Positions 35,410 to 43,199 of a DNA stretch of 61,716 bases are shown piece by piece. Below the pieces are notes generated by a model. It was given only the letters and a program-made list of their open reading frames with translations. It searched no databases and was not told where the DNA came from. The stretch's first letter is position 1; the number at the start of each line of letters is the position of its first letter. The translations under genes and the position numbers were made by a program. The DNA is from an uncultured Opitutaceae bacterium (lineage in GTDB: Bacteria > Verrucomicrobiota > Verrucomicrobiia > Opitutales > Opitutaceae). The DNA lies in the NCBI GenBank assembly GCA_937958045.1, contig CALFXL010000025.1:1-61716 (forward strand), written 5' to 3'.

Positions 35410-36131
35410 TCGTCACTTCTCAACTCCGCAAACGTTTCGGTTCGCGTCGTGTGCTCGACGGTCTCGATCTCGCGGTGCATCCCGGCTCGATCACGCTTCT
35501 CGTCGGCGCGAACGGCGCGGGAAAAACCACCACGTTGCGCCTCATCGCCGGTCTCTCCACGCCCGACGCCGGCTCTGTATCCATTTCTGGATACAACCTC
35601 CGCGACGATCGCCGAGCCGCGCTCGCGCATCTTTCCTTTCTCCCGCAATCGCCGCGTTTTCATCCGCGTCTCACCGCGGCGCAAACGGCCACATTTTACG
35701 CGCGTCTTCGTGGGCGTCCCGATGCGGACGCTTTCGCCGCACTCGAGGAATGGGGCGTGTCCAGTCACCTGGACGTTCCCACTTCGAAACTCTCCGGCGG
35801 TCTTCGTCAGCGTCTCGCGCTCGCGATCTTCGCCCTCGCCGATGCGCCCGTGCTCCTGCTCGACGAACCCGGTTTGAGTCTCGATCCGCACTGGCGCGAA
35901 GCCTTGCAACATTTTCTCCGTCGTCAGGCCGCGCTTGGTCGCACCATCCTGATCGCCACGCATCTTCTCGGCGAATGGGACGGTCGTTCCGATCGCTGCA
36001 TCCTCGTCGAAGATGGACGCGCCCATGGCGAAATTCCGCCCGATCGTCTGCGCGCACGTTTCTCCCGCCCCGCTCAAGAGTCCACGGTGCCGTTTCCAAC
36101 GCCCGCCGTGCTCGCCGCCAGAACCGCATGA
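35406..36131 (+). CDS. nosF: NosF, ABC transporter ATP-binding protein
   Basis: A 241-residue cytoplasmic ATPase: Walker A GANGAGKTT at about residue 36, LSFLPQSPRF, signature LSGGLRQRLALA, Walker B VLLLDEPGLSLDP and the switch His in IATH. With NosY it forms the transporter that supports NosZ cluster maturation, probably moving a sulfur compound. The start ATG overlaps the nosD stop and its own stop overlaps the nosY start, so the three are translationally coupled. Codons 35577-35594 contain a perfect GTATCCA palindrome. Confidence 0.93.
   Translation: MIVTSQLRKRFGSRRVLDGLDLAVHPGSITLLVGANGAGKTTTLRLIAGLSTPDAGSVSISGYNLRDDRRAALAHLSFLPQSPRFHPRLTAAQTATFYARLRGRPDADAFAALEEWGVSSHLDVPTSKLSGGLRQRLALAIFALADAPVLLLDEPGLSLDPHWREALQHFLRRQAALGRTILIATHLLGEWDGRSDRCILVEDGRAHGEIPPDRLRARFSRPAQESTVPFPTPAVLAARTA
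35577..35594. repeat. perfect GTATCCA-N4-TGGATAC palindrome inside nosF
   Basis: GTATCCATTTCTGGATAC encodes VSISGY using codons (GTA, TCC, ATT, TCT, GGA) uncommon in this GC-rich gene, which suggests that the DNA sequence itself is selected or was inserted. Confidence 0.75.
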
Positions 36132-36937
36132 ACGCCCCCGCCATTCCTTCCTTCAACACGGTCGCTGTCGCTGCGCTTCGTCGCGAATGGCTCAGCCACC
36201 GGCTCAACCGTTTTCTCTACGCGCATCTCACGCTCGTGGTCGCCGCGGGCTTTCTGCCGCTGCTCACGCCGGGCGATGAGTTCTCGCGCGGCGCGGCCTG
36301 GTGGTTGTTGCACGCATTGCTGTACGCCATCTCGCTTTCGTCGCTTCTGCTCGGTCTGAGCTCCGCTCACGCCGAAAACGAAGAGTTCGTCTGGCTCCTC
36401 GGTCAACCTGCGGGCACCGGTCCCTGGCTCGCGGGAAAAACACTCGCCCTCGTTATTCTCACGGGACTTTCCGGACTCCTCCTCGGCGCGCCGTCCGCAT
36501 TCATCGGCGGCCTCACGCCCGAACTCACGCTCGCGACAGTTGGCGCCGCCGGAGTCGCCGTCGTGTGTGCGCTAGCCGGTCTTGCATTGGGTTTTTGGAT
36601 ACGCGACAGCGTGCGCGGTCTCATCGCCGCGATCTCTTTGTGGTTCGTACTGCTTTTCGGCATGGACCTCCTCCTCATCGGTCTCGCCGGTTCCGAATGG
36701 GTGCAAAACTCGCCCGATCTCTGGATCGCTCTGCTGATGCTCAATCCTTTCGACGTCTATCGCATCACCGTTCTTTTCTCCGTCGAAAACGCCGCCTTCA
36801 GCGGCATCAGCGCCGGTCAACTCGTTGCGTGGTGGATCGCTCACGCGCCAGCCTGGCTCGCCGTTTCCCTCACGTCTTGGGCGGGTTTCGCCTGGCTGCT
36901 CGGTTGGCTCGGCGCGCGACGCCGAATCGATGGTTAA
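36128..36937 (+). CDS. nosY: NosY, ABC transporter membrane protein
   Basis: A 269-residue inner-membrane protein with six hydrophobic segments. The early LRREWLSHRLNRF, then SAHAENEEFVWLLGQP and the LNPFDVYRI segment before the last helix pair are characteristic of NosY permeases. It pairs with NosF and contacts NosD during NosZ maturation. It is the last gene of the azurin-nosZ-nosDFY operon and converges with the regulator gene with no gap (stop at 36937, next stop at 36938). Confidence 0.9.
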   Translation: MNAPAIPSFNTVAVAALRREWLSHRLNRFLYAHLTLVVAAGFLPLLTPGDEFSRGAAWWLLHALLYAISLSSLLLGLSSAHAENEEFVWLLGQPAGTGPWLAGKTLALVILTGLSGLLLGAPSAFIGGLTPELTLATVGAAGVAVVCALAGLALGFWIRDSVRGLIAAISLWFVLLFGMDLLLIGLAGSEWVQNSPDLWIALLMLNPFDVYRITVLFSVENAAFSGISAGQLVAWWIAHAPAWLAVSLTSWAGFAWLLGWLGARRRIDG

Positions 36938-37654
36938 TCAGTTCGTGCCGTCGGCGTAGCGACGCAGTCCGGTCGGATCGCGCATCACGATCGTCGGGCC
37001 GCGCACTTCGATCAGCGATTCGTTGCGAAAACGTGCGAGCGTGCGCGAGAGCGTTTCGCTCGTCACTCCAAGCTGTCCCGCGAGCGTTTTTTTGCTTACC
37101 GGCAAATCGAAAACCGCCGGCTCCGCGCCGCTCGGCTCCGGACTTTGTCGCAACAACCACTCGGCCAGACGCGCCTCGATCTGCCGGCCCTTCAGGTCGT
37201 GAATCGTCTGAACCAAAAACTTCAGATGCAGGCTCATCGACGCAAGCATGTGCAGCGCGAGCTCGGGTTTGCGATAAAGCAGATCCCGGAAGTGTCCTTT
37301 GCTCACCAAAATCACCTGCGACGATTCCAGCGCGATCGCGTTCGCGGGATACGTCTCCATCGTCGCGAGCGTCACTTCGGCAAAACTCTCCGCCGTTTCA
37401 AAAATACAGATGATCTGTTCACGGCCATCGGGCGTCACGCGGAAGATGCTCACCTTTCCCGTCTGCACCACGTAAAAACCTTCCGCGCGTTCACCCTCGC
37501 GAAACAACATTTCATCCTTCGCCAATGTCCGCAACGAGCACCCCGCGGCGATCGCTTCGATGTCCGACGCCGGCAAATCGGTAAACATCCGGCTTTTCCT
37601 CAGCGTCGCGATGATCGCCGTCGTGCGAAGCGCATTCAAATCAGGTGAGGACAT
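36938..37654 (-). CDS. Crp/Fnr-family regulator, DNR-like
   Basis: A 238-residue regulator: cyclic-nucleotide-binding-like domain at about 20-140, long dimer helix, and a winged helix with LAGQLGVTSETLSRTLARF. Recognition-helix residues E200, S203 and R204 match those FNR uses to read TTGAT. Only two cysteines exist (C39, C83), so it cannot hold the FNR [4Fe-4S] cluster and is more like DNR/NnrR, which sense NO through heme. Four TTGAT-N4-ATCAA-type boxes lie within 13 kb, one 22 bases before its own start, so it likely controls the nos island and itself. Confidence 0.88.
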   Translation of the reverse strand: MSSPDLNALRTTAIIATLRKSRMFTDLPASDIEAIAAGCSLRTLAKDEMLFREGERAEGFYVVQTGKVSIFRVTPDGREQIICIFETAESFAEVTLATMETYPANAIALESSQVILVSKGHFRDLLYRKPELALHMLASMSLHLKFLVQTIHDLKGRQIEARLAEWLLRQSPEPSGAEPAVFDLPVSKKTLAGQLGVTSETLSRTLARFRNESLIEVRGPTIVMRDPTGLRRYADGTN

Positions 37655-37676
37655 GCCTGCAGTTTCGCTGCGTGCA

Positions 37677-37690
37677 TTGAGCTGAATCAA
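37677..37690 (+). promoter_or_regulatory. FNR/DNR-type box between regulator and DUF2249 gene
   Basis: TTGAGCTGAATCAA, one mismatch to consensus. TATCGT at 37712-37717 is a -10-like hexamer 21 bases downstream, and centre -41.5 gives a start at 37725, the DUF2249 ATG. It also lies at the divergent regulator's own promoter. Confidence 0.75.
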
Positions 37691-37724
37691 GGCGATATCC
37701 TTGCGTTGTGTTATCGTGAGTCCT

Positions 37725-37970
37725 ATGCCCGCCGAAATTCCTCCTCTCGATCTCGATGTCCGTCCGTTGTGCGAACAACGCAAACCGCCCATGCCCGCGA
37801 TCCTCACCGCGCTGTCTCAACTCCAACCCGGACAATCGCTCCGACTGACCGCGCCTTTCGAACCCGTGCCGCTCTACGATTTTCTCGGCGCCAAAGGTTT
37901 TTCCCACCAATCGCGCGAGCGCGAACCTGGCGTGTGGGAAATACTCTTTTCTCCGTATTCATTATCATGA
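37725..37970 (+). CDS. single-domain DUF2249 protein
   Basis: An 81-residue protein: LDLDVRPLCEQRKPPMPAILTALSQLQPGQSLRLTAPFEPVPLYDFLGAKGF is split here only by the domain fold, one complete DUF2249 unit (LDVRPL near residue 8, FEPVPLYDFL near 47). Role unknown, but family members accompany NO and N2O genes. ATG 37725 is chosen because it starts just before the domain and matches the promoter geometry. It is followed after 58 bases by the second oxidase-like membrane protein, mirroring the minus-strand module at 27370-29191. Confidence 0.85.
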   Translation: MPAEIPPLDLDVRPLCEQRKPPMPAILTALSQLQPGQSLRLTAPFEPVPLYDFLGAKGFSHQSREREPGVWEILFSPYSLS

Positions 37971-37973
37971 TAC
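37955..37973. repeat. palindrome GTATTCATTATCATGATAC at the DUF2249 stop codon
   Basis: A 19-base imperfect palindrome of the GTATCCA family spanning the end of the DUF2249 gene (TGA at 37968-37970). Confidence 0.45.
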
Positions 37974-38028
37974 GTGAGGAGCAGGCCTGGGCAGGTTCTG
38001 AAATTCCTGCCGGACTTGTTGCGTTCTC

Positions 38029-39249
38029 ATGCTCGCCGCGCCCCAGCCCAATCGCTTCTTCGCAACAGCCTGGAGCTTCTTCTTGGTTGCCGCATTCCTC
38101 GGCGTAGGGCTCCGCGCGCTGACACTTTGGCCGACGTCGGCCATGCGTTATGCCTATCTGCTGCACACCCATTCGCATATCGCGATGCTCGGCTGGGTCT
38201 TTAATGCCTTCTTTGCGCTCGGCGTCTGTTTCTTCATCCAGCGTCAGCCGTCGATTCACCACTCGCGACTCTTCGTCTTTCTTCAGTTTGCAGTCATCGG
38301 CATGTTGTTTTCGTATCCATTCCAGGGATACGGCTCCGTAAGCATCGCCTTCTCGACGCTCCATCTCATCGGCTCGGCCATCTTCGGCTGGCGGCTCTGG
38401 CGACAGCCCGAAACCGATCCTGCGTCCCGCGCCACGCTGCGCATCGCGCTGCTGTTTCTCATCCTTTCCGCTTTGGGACCGCTCGCGCTTGGTCCACTCG
38501 CGGCGACCGGATTCCGCGATTCGTCCGCATATTCGCTCGCGATCTATTTCTACCTCCACTGCCAGTACAACGGCTGGTTTCCTTTCTTCCTCCAAGCGAC
38601 GCTCTGGCATCGCGCCGCGCAACAGGGTCATCCCGCCAAACCACAACAAGCGCGTCCGGCACTCGCCTGCCTCGGCGTCGGCGCGATTCTCACCTTTGCG
38701 CTTTCGACGTTGTGGTTGTCGCCGCCCGACTGGGTCGCTTGGACCGCGTTTGCGGGAGGTATCATCCAACTCGCGGGCGCGTTGCTTTTCTTTCGTAGTT
38801 TGCCGCCCGCGCACGCGCTCTTTCGCGTTCCAGCCGCTCGCCGTTTGGCGCTTCTGGCCGGCTGCGCCTTCATCTTAAAACTATCGCTCCAAATCGCCGG
38901 CGCGCTGCCCACACTCGCGGCGTTCACGAATCAGCGTTTTCTCGTCATCGGTTTTCTTCACTGGGTGTTTCTCGCCGTGGTTACGCCACTGCTGATCGCA
39001 TGGGCGATCGAGTTGGGGTGGATCCGGTGGAACCGCATCGCCCGCATCGGCACGGCGGTCTTGCTGATGGGCGCCGCACTTACGGAAGCGACGCTGGCGT
39101 ATCCCACATTCGCCAGTTGGTTCGGTCTGTCCGGCGGCGTTCACATCAACACTCTCCTCTTCGGGGGCGCCGTCTGCATGGCCGCCGGAGTTTTCGCCCT
39201 CACATTCACACTCGCAGGCAGAAGGCAGCGCGAACGCGTCGATTCCTAG
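38029..39249 (+). CDS. second polytopic heme-copper-oxidase-like membrane protein
   Basis: A 406-residue protein with about eleven or twelve membrane helices. Conserved-looking histidine clusters are LLHTHSHIAMLGWVFNAFF (H46, H48, H50), YFYLHCQYNGWF (H177) and GFLHWVFLAVVTP (H311). These recall heme-ligand helices of oxidase subunit I/NorB-like proteins, but the full set of catalytic residues is not evident. It follows a DUF2249 gene, as the membrane protein at 27370 does. Inner membrane; a role in NO handling or electron transfer is inferred from context only. Confidence 0.72.
   Translation: MLAAPQPNRFFATAWSFFLVAAFLGVGLRALTLWPTSAMRYAYLLHTHSHIAMLGWVFNAFFALGVCFFIQRQPSIHHSRLFVFLQFAVIGMLFSYPFQGYGSVSIAFSTLHLIGSAIFGWRLWRQPETDPASRATLRIALLFLILSALGPLALGPLAATGFRDSSAYSLAIYFYLHCQYNGWFPFFLQATLWHRAAQQGHPAKPQQARPALACLGVGAILTFALSTLWLSPPDWVAWTAFAGGIIQLAGALLFFRSLPPAHALFRVPAARRLALLAGCAFILKLSLQIAGALPTLAAFTNQRFLVIGFLHWVFLAVVTPLLIAWAIELGWIRWNRIARIGTAVLLMGAALTEATLAYPTFASWFGLSGGVHINTLLFGGAVCMAAGVFALTFTLAGRRQRERVDS
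38313..38331. repeat. GTATCCA-type palindrome inside the membrane-protein gene
   Basis: GTATCCATTCCAGGGATAC; one arm mismatch to the family dyad. Confidence 0.55.
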
Positions 39250-39254
39250 CCCGC

Positions 39255-39268
39255 TTGATTTCCATCAA
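39255..39268 (+). promoter_or_regulatory. perfect FNR/DNR box before the CopD-like gene
   Basis: TTGATTTCCATCAA, perfect match. TATTCT at 39291-39296 is a good -10 exactly 22 bases downstream, predicting a transcript start at 39303, 40 bases before the ATG at 39343. Confidence 0.85.
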
Positions 39269-39342
39269 AGCACGTTCGCGTGCAAAGGCCTATTCTTGCG
39301 CCCAAGCACAGCGTCGATCCCGACGCCGTCGCCTTCCTATCC

Positions 39343-39783
39343 ATGGCGCCATTCTACGGTCTCTTTCTCGTTATTCACCTGCTCTGCGCGCTGATCTTTG
39401 TCGGTGCCGTTTTCTTCGAGGTGCTCGTGATCGAGCCACTCGAAAAACGTCTTCCGCCCGAGCTCGGCGAAAAACTTGCCGCAGCTATCCCGCAGCAAGT
39501 GCGTCGTTTTATGCCGTGGGTGGTCGCGACGCTTTTTCTCACCGGAGCCGCGATGTTCTGGGTGCATTTCTCCACGCGCCCCAACCTCCTCCAGACGCGT
39601 TTCGGCATCCTGCTCGCCATCAAGGTCGGCCTCGCGTTCACCGTGCTCGGCGTGTTCGTCACGTCGCTGCGCGCGGCCAAACGCGGCACGATGGATGTTT
39701 GTCGTTTTCGTTACACGCACCGCATCGTCGCGGGGTTAATGGTCGGCATCGTGCTTCTCGCCAAAGGCATGTTTTATCTCTGA
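39343..39783 (+). CDS. CopD-like four-helix membrane protein
   Basis: A 146-residue inner-membrane protein with four hydrophobic helices, starting FYGLFLVIHLLCALIFVGAVFFEVLVIEPL with H12 in the first helix and RYTHRIVAGLMVG in the last. The layout is that of the CopD/DUF2269-type small membrane proteins tied to copper or heme. ATG 39343 is chosen over GTG 39280 because the FNR-type promoter predicts a transcript start at 39303. The function is unknown; its own FNR box makes it part of the nos regulon. Confidence 0.75.
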   Translation: MAPFYGLFLVIHLLCALIFVGAVFFEVLVIEPLEKRLPPELGEKLAAAIPQQVRRFMPWVVATLFLTGAAMFWVHFSTRPNLLQTRFGILLAIKVGLAFTVLGVFVTSLRAAKRGTMDVCRFRYTHRIVAGLMVGIVLLAKGMFYL

Positions 39784-39846
39784 TCGCGCAGCGCGCGCTT
39801 TCCCTCGCGAAAATCCTGCACATGCTTCCGGCACTTTCGCCGCCGC

Positions 39847-40569
39847 ATGTCCGCTCCCGCGACCAACCAATCTCTCATCGTCCAGCCCGGCCACCTCTAC
39901 GTCGTGGCCACGCCGATCGGTAATCTCGCCGACCTCACCGAACGCGCACGCGCCATCCTTGCCGGCGTCGATCTCGTCGCCTGCGAGGATACACGCACGA
40001 CCGGCGCGCTGCTCACGCGTCTCGGGCTGCATCGTCCGCTGGCCGCTTATCACGATCACAACGAAACCGAGGTCGCCGAAACACTCGCCGAGCAACTTGC
40101 CACGGGAAAATCCATCGCGCTCGTGAGCGACGCGGGCACGCCCGCCATCAGCGATCCGGGTTTTCGTCTCGTGCGCGCGTGTCGGCGTCGAAACCTCCCG
40201 GTTATTCCCGTGCCTGGCGCTTGCGCGATCGCCGCCGTGCTCAGCGCGAGCGGCTTGCCGACGAATGGTTTTCTTTTCGCGGGGTTTCTTCCGCCCAAAA
40301 CCTCCGCGCGCTCCGCGTTTTTGGAGAAGTATCGAGATTTCGACTACACGCTCGCGCTCTACGAGAGCTGTCATCGCATCGACAAATTTGCCGACGAGAT
40401 CGTGACCGTGCTCGGACCTGAACGCGTGGTCTGCATCGCCAAGGAAGTGACAAAAATCCACGAGACCTTTCTCGTCGGTCCGGCGGGCGAGGTTCGTGAT
40501 CGCCTCGCGCGCACGAGCCTCAAGGGCGAGTTTGCCGTGCTCATCGCGCCCGAAACTTTCCGGCTCTAA
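39847..40569 (+). CDS. rsmI: 16S rRNA (cytidine1402-2'-O)-methyltransferase
   Basis: A 240-residue SAM-dependent methyltransferase of the tetrapyrrole-methylase fold. YVVATPIGNLADLTERA at the N-terminus, CEDTRTTGALL, YHDHNE and VSDAGTPAISDPGF are RsmI signatures. It modifies the ribosomal decoding centre. It marks the return to housekeeping genes after the nos island, 63 bases after the CopD-like gene, and precedes a Ppx/GppA gene by 5 bases. Confidence 0.95.
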   Translation: MSAPATNQSLIVQPGHLYVVATPIGNLADLTERARAILAGVDLVACEDTRTTGALLTRLGLHRPLAAYHDHNETEVAETLAEQLATGKSIALVSDAGTPAISDPGFRLVRACRRRNLPVIPVPGACAIAAVLSASGLPTNGFLFAGFLPPKTSARSAFLEKYRDFDYTLALYESCHRIDKFADEIVTVLGPERVVCIAKEVTKIHETFLVGPAGEVRDRLARTSLKGEFAVLIAPETFRL

Positions 40570-40574
40570 ATCTC

Positions 40575-41504
40575 ATGTCGTCCGTCGCCATCATCGATAT
40601 CGGCAGCAATTCGATCAAAGTGCTCGTCGCCAAGCGCGCGGCAACCGGTCGTCTCGAAAGCGTGCTTTCCAAAACGATCGACGCGCGCATCAGCGCCGGC
40701 ATCAGCCGCGCGGAGCCGCGTCTTTCTGAAGAGGGCATGGTGCGCGGTCTGGCGGCGATTCAGGAACTGCTCGCGGACGTCGTTCCAGTTTCTCCGCAAA
40801 AAATCGTGCTCGTCGCCACCAGCGCGGTGCGCGATGCGCTCAATGGCGAGGAATTCCGTCAGCGCGTAGCGGCGGCCACGGGGCATACGATCCGCATCCT
40901 CACCGGCGATGAAGAGGCCAACTTCATCGGACGCGGTCTCACCTGCGATCGCGCGCTCGAACACCTGCGGAATTTTTATGTGTTCGATCTCGGTGGAGGC
41001 AGTCTCGAAGCCCTCGCCTTTCGCGAGCATCGCATCGTTCGCGCTCAGAGTTTTCAGCTTGGTTGCGTGCGTCTGACCGAACGTTTCATCGCCGAAACCA
41101 CCGCGCCTGTTTCCGTCACTGCGCGACAAAACATCCAAGACCATACGCGCACGACGTTCGCGACGTCGTCCTTTGCTTTCGATCTTCCTGCCGGCGCCGA
41201 GGCCGTGGGCACCGGCGGCACGCTTACCACCGCGCGCGCCATCTTCGCCGCGCGGCAAGACCGGCCGCTTCACACGAGCAGCGCCTTTCTTCCCGTGTCC
41301 GCTCTGCGCGCGTTGCTTGAGGAAACCGCGGCGATGTCGCTGGAAGAGCGTCGCAAGATCGCGGGTTTGCCGGCCGCGCGCGCCGACGTTTTTCCTGCGG
41401 CGCTCGCCGTCTTCTCGGCAGTCGCGGAGCTCGGCGGTTTTCAGGGTTTCCACCATTCGCTGCACAATCTCCGCTGGGGACTCGCCGCTGAGTTGCTCGG
41501 CTAA
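40575..41504 (+). CDS. Ppx/GppA-family phosphatase
   Basis: A 309-residue ASKHA-fold protein: AIIDIGSNSIKVLVAKR (phosphate 1), LVATSAVRDALNG, FDLGGGSLEAL (phosphate 2) and the late GTGGTLTT segment. Members cleave polyphosphate or pppGpp. It lacks the C-terminal HD-like extension of long Ppx enzymes, so it is the short form; which substrate it uses is not readable. It is cotranscribed with rsmI (5-base gap) and followed 18 bases later by dgkA. Confidence 0.88.
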   Translation: MSSVAIIDIGSNSIKVLVAKRAATGRLESVLSKTIDARISAGISRAEPRLSEEGMVRGLAAIQELLADVVPVSPQKIVLVATSAVRDALNGEEFRQRVAAATGHTIRILTGDEEANFIGRGLTCDRALEHLRNFYVFDLGGGSLEALAFREHRIVRAQSFQLGCVRLTERFIAETTAPVSVTARQNIQDHTRTTFATSSFAFDLPAGAEAVGTGGTLTTARAIFAARQDRPLHTSSAFLPVSALRALLEETAAMSLEERRKIAGLPAARADVFPAALAVFSAVAELGGFQGFHHSLHNLRWGLAAELLG

Positions 41505-41522
41505 ACAGCGACGCGTGCTGTC

Positions 41523-41873
41523 ATGAAAAAACGGATACACAGCTTCGGTCACGCGCTCGCGGGCATCCGCTCTTTGATTCGCACGCAGCCCAACGCCCGT
41601 ATCCATCTCGTCGCCACGGTTGTGGTTTGCGCGGCCGGTTTCAGCTTTCGCGTTTCCGCCGGCGAGTGGATCGCGCTGGTGGTGGCGATCGCGATTGTGT
41701 GGAGCGCCGAAGCATTGAATACGGCCGTCGAATTTCTCGCCGATGAGATTTCGCAGGAGTACCGCGAACGCATCAAACAGGCGAAGGACATCGCCGCCGC
41801 GGGCGTTCTTTTCGCCGCCATAGGCGCCGCCATTGTTGGCGCCATCGTTTTTCTTCCGCGATTAATCGGCTAG
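41523..41873 (+). CDS. dgkA: diacylglycerol/undecaprenol kinase
   Basis: A 116-residue inner-membrane protein with three helices. SFGHALAGIRSLIRTQPNARIHL at the N-terminus and the family signature EALNTAVEFLADEIS with the catalytic Glu identify DgkA. It phosphorylates diacylglycerol or, more often in relatives, undecaprenol, recycling lipid carriers. It ends 13 bases before the convergent response regulator. Confidence 0.93.
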   Translation: MKKRIHSFGHALAGIRSLIRTQPNARIHLVATVVVCAAGFSFRVSAGEWIALVVAIAIVWSAEALNTAVEFLADEISQEYRERIKQAKDIAAAGVLFAAIGAAIVGAIVFLPRLIG

Positions 41874-41886
41874 TCGCTCAATCCGC

Positions 41887-43095
41887 TCAACCAAGACGCG
41901 AGAAGTAGTGCGTGAACGGCGTCGGGCGGTGCACCTTCACCGGCGCATCGATCTGCGAGGTTTCCACATGATGCACCAGCTTCTCGATGAAACGGGGCGT
42001 GAAAACCTCTCCTTCGGGCAGCATCGGCACCATGCTGATTTCCTTCGGCGGAAATGGCTCGGCCAATAGATCGAGTTCACGCACGGCGGTGGCCGGCAAC
42101 GCCTGCACCGGGCAAGGCTGCGCGACGAGCAACAGACGCACCGAGGTGCCGTCCACGATGAGATCGTATACTTTGGTTTCCGGTGGAAACGGCGGCAGTG
42201 GATTGAATGTATCCACTTTGGCAGTACGCGACATCATGGGCTGACGCGCGATATCGCCGCGAATCGTGATCGCGCGATGCAGACCTTGCGCCACCACCCG
42301 CGCCATCTCGGCCAGGAAATAACGACCTTCGGCCGGATCTTCCGGCTTTCGGCCAAGCGCTTTCTCAAACAGCGCGAGCATGCCGTCGGGTTCGACCGCC
42401 ACAAACGCGTCAAGCCACAGCTTGCGATTCACGAGAAGCAGCGCGTCCCAGGAGCAGTAATCCCCGCGTTTTACCAAGCGCGGCGAATCGGTGCTGTGCA
42501 GCTGCACGCCTTCGAGCGCGAGGTGCATTTCCAGCAAAGTCGCGGACAGAATGAAGCGGATTTCCTGATCCGAAAAATGAAGCGGGTCCGCGGGCGCAGG
42601 TGCCGGTGTCAGAATTGGCTCGGGCGCGCGCGGCGGCTCGGGATTTTTCGAAATCTCGGTGAGCAGTTCGCTGCGTCGTCCCAAGCTCTCGCTGGCGTCG
42701 ATCCGACTCTGGAGTTCACGTTGATAATCCAACAAACGCCGCGCCGCGCGCAGTCGCGCTTGCAACTCGACGACGTTAAACGGCTTGGTCACGTAATCGT
42801 CCGCACCGAGATCGAGCGCTTCGGCCGCCTCGGTCTTTTCCCGCTTCATCGTGAGAAACATGATGTACGGACGCAGCGGGGGATTCGCGGCACGCAGTTT
42901 TTTGCAGACAGTCGGTCCATCCATGTCGGGCAGCACCCAATCCAGAATGACCAACGGCGGCGCGTCGGGACCTGTGGCAATGGCCAGCCCTTCCTCGCCG
43001 GTCTTGGCGATGACCGGCGTGAAGCCCGACTTCTCCAGCAACAGGCGCATCACCTTTTGCGTGGTGACGTCGTCATCTATCAGGAGGACTTTCAT
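41887..43095 (-). CDS. response regulator with CheX-like C-terminal domain
   Basis: A 402-residue protein. Receiver domain at 1-120: VLLIDDD, phospho-Asp in VILDWVLPDMDG, FLTMKR and the lysine in VTKPFN. A coiled stretch and Pro-rich linker (120-185) lead to about 210 residues. Within these, IRFILSATLLEMHLALEG, AFVAVEPDGMLALFEKALG and EMARVVAQGLHRAI recall CheX-type phosphatase domains, by pattern only. ATG 43095 starts directly at the receiver fold. No kinase lies beside it, so its signal source is unknown. Confidence 0.8.
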   Translation of the reverse strand: MKVLLIDDDVTTQKVMRLLLEKSGFTPVIAKTGEEGLAIATGPDAPPLVILDWVLPDMDGPTVCKKLRAANPPLRPYIMFLTMKREKTEAAEALDLGADDYVTKPFNVVELQARLRAARRLLDYQRELQSRIDASESLGRRSELLTEISKNPEPPRAPEPILTPAPAPADPLHFSDQEIRFILSATLLEMHLALEGVQLHSTDSPRLVKRGDYCSWDALLLVNRKLWLDAFVAVEPDGMLALFEKALGRKPEDPAEGRYFLAEMARVVAQGLHRAITIRGDIARQPMMSRTAKVDTFNPLPPFPPETKVYDLIVDGTSVRLLLVAQPCPVQALPATAVRELDLLAEPFPPKEISMVPMLPEGEVFTPRFIEKLVHHVETSQIDAPVKVHRPTPFTHYFSRLG

Positions 43096-43199
43096 CGGGG
43101 GGTTAATCAAAGCGGACGAACATCAAAGCATCGGCCGCTCGCGGCGAATCTTGAGCGTCGTTGAGTATCGCAGAACGTTTTTGATCAAAAAATCGCGGG

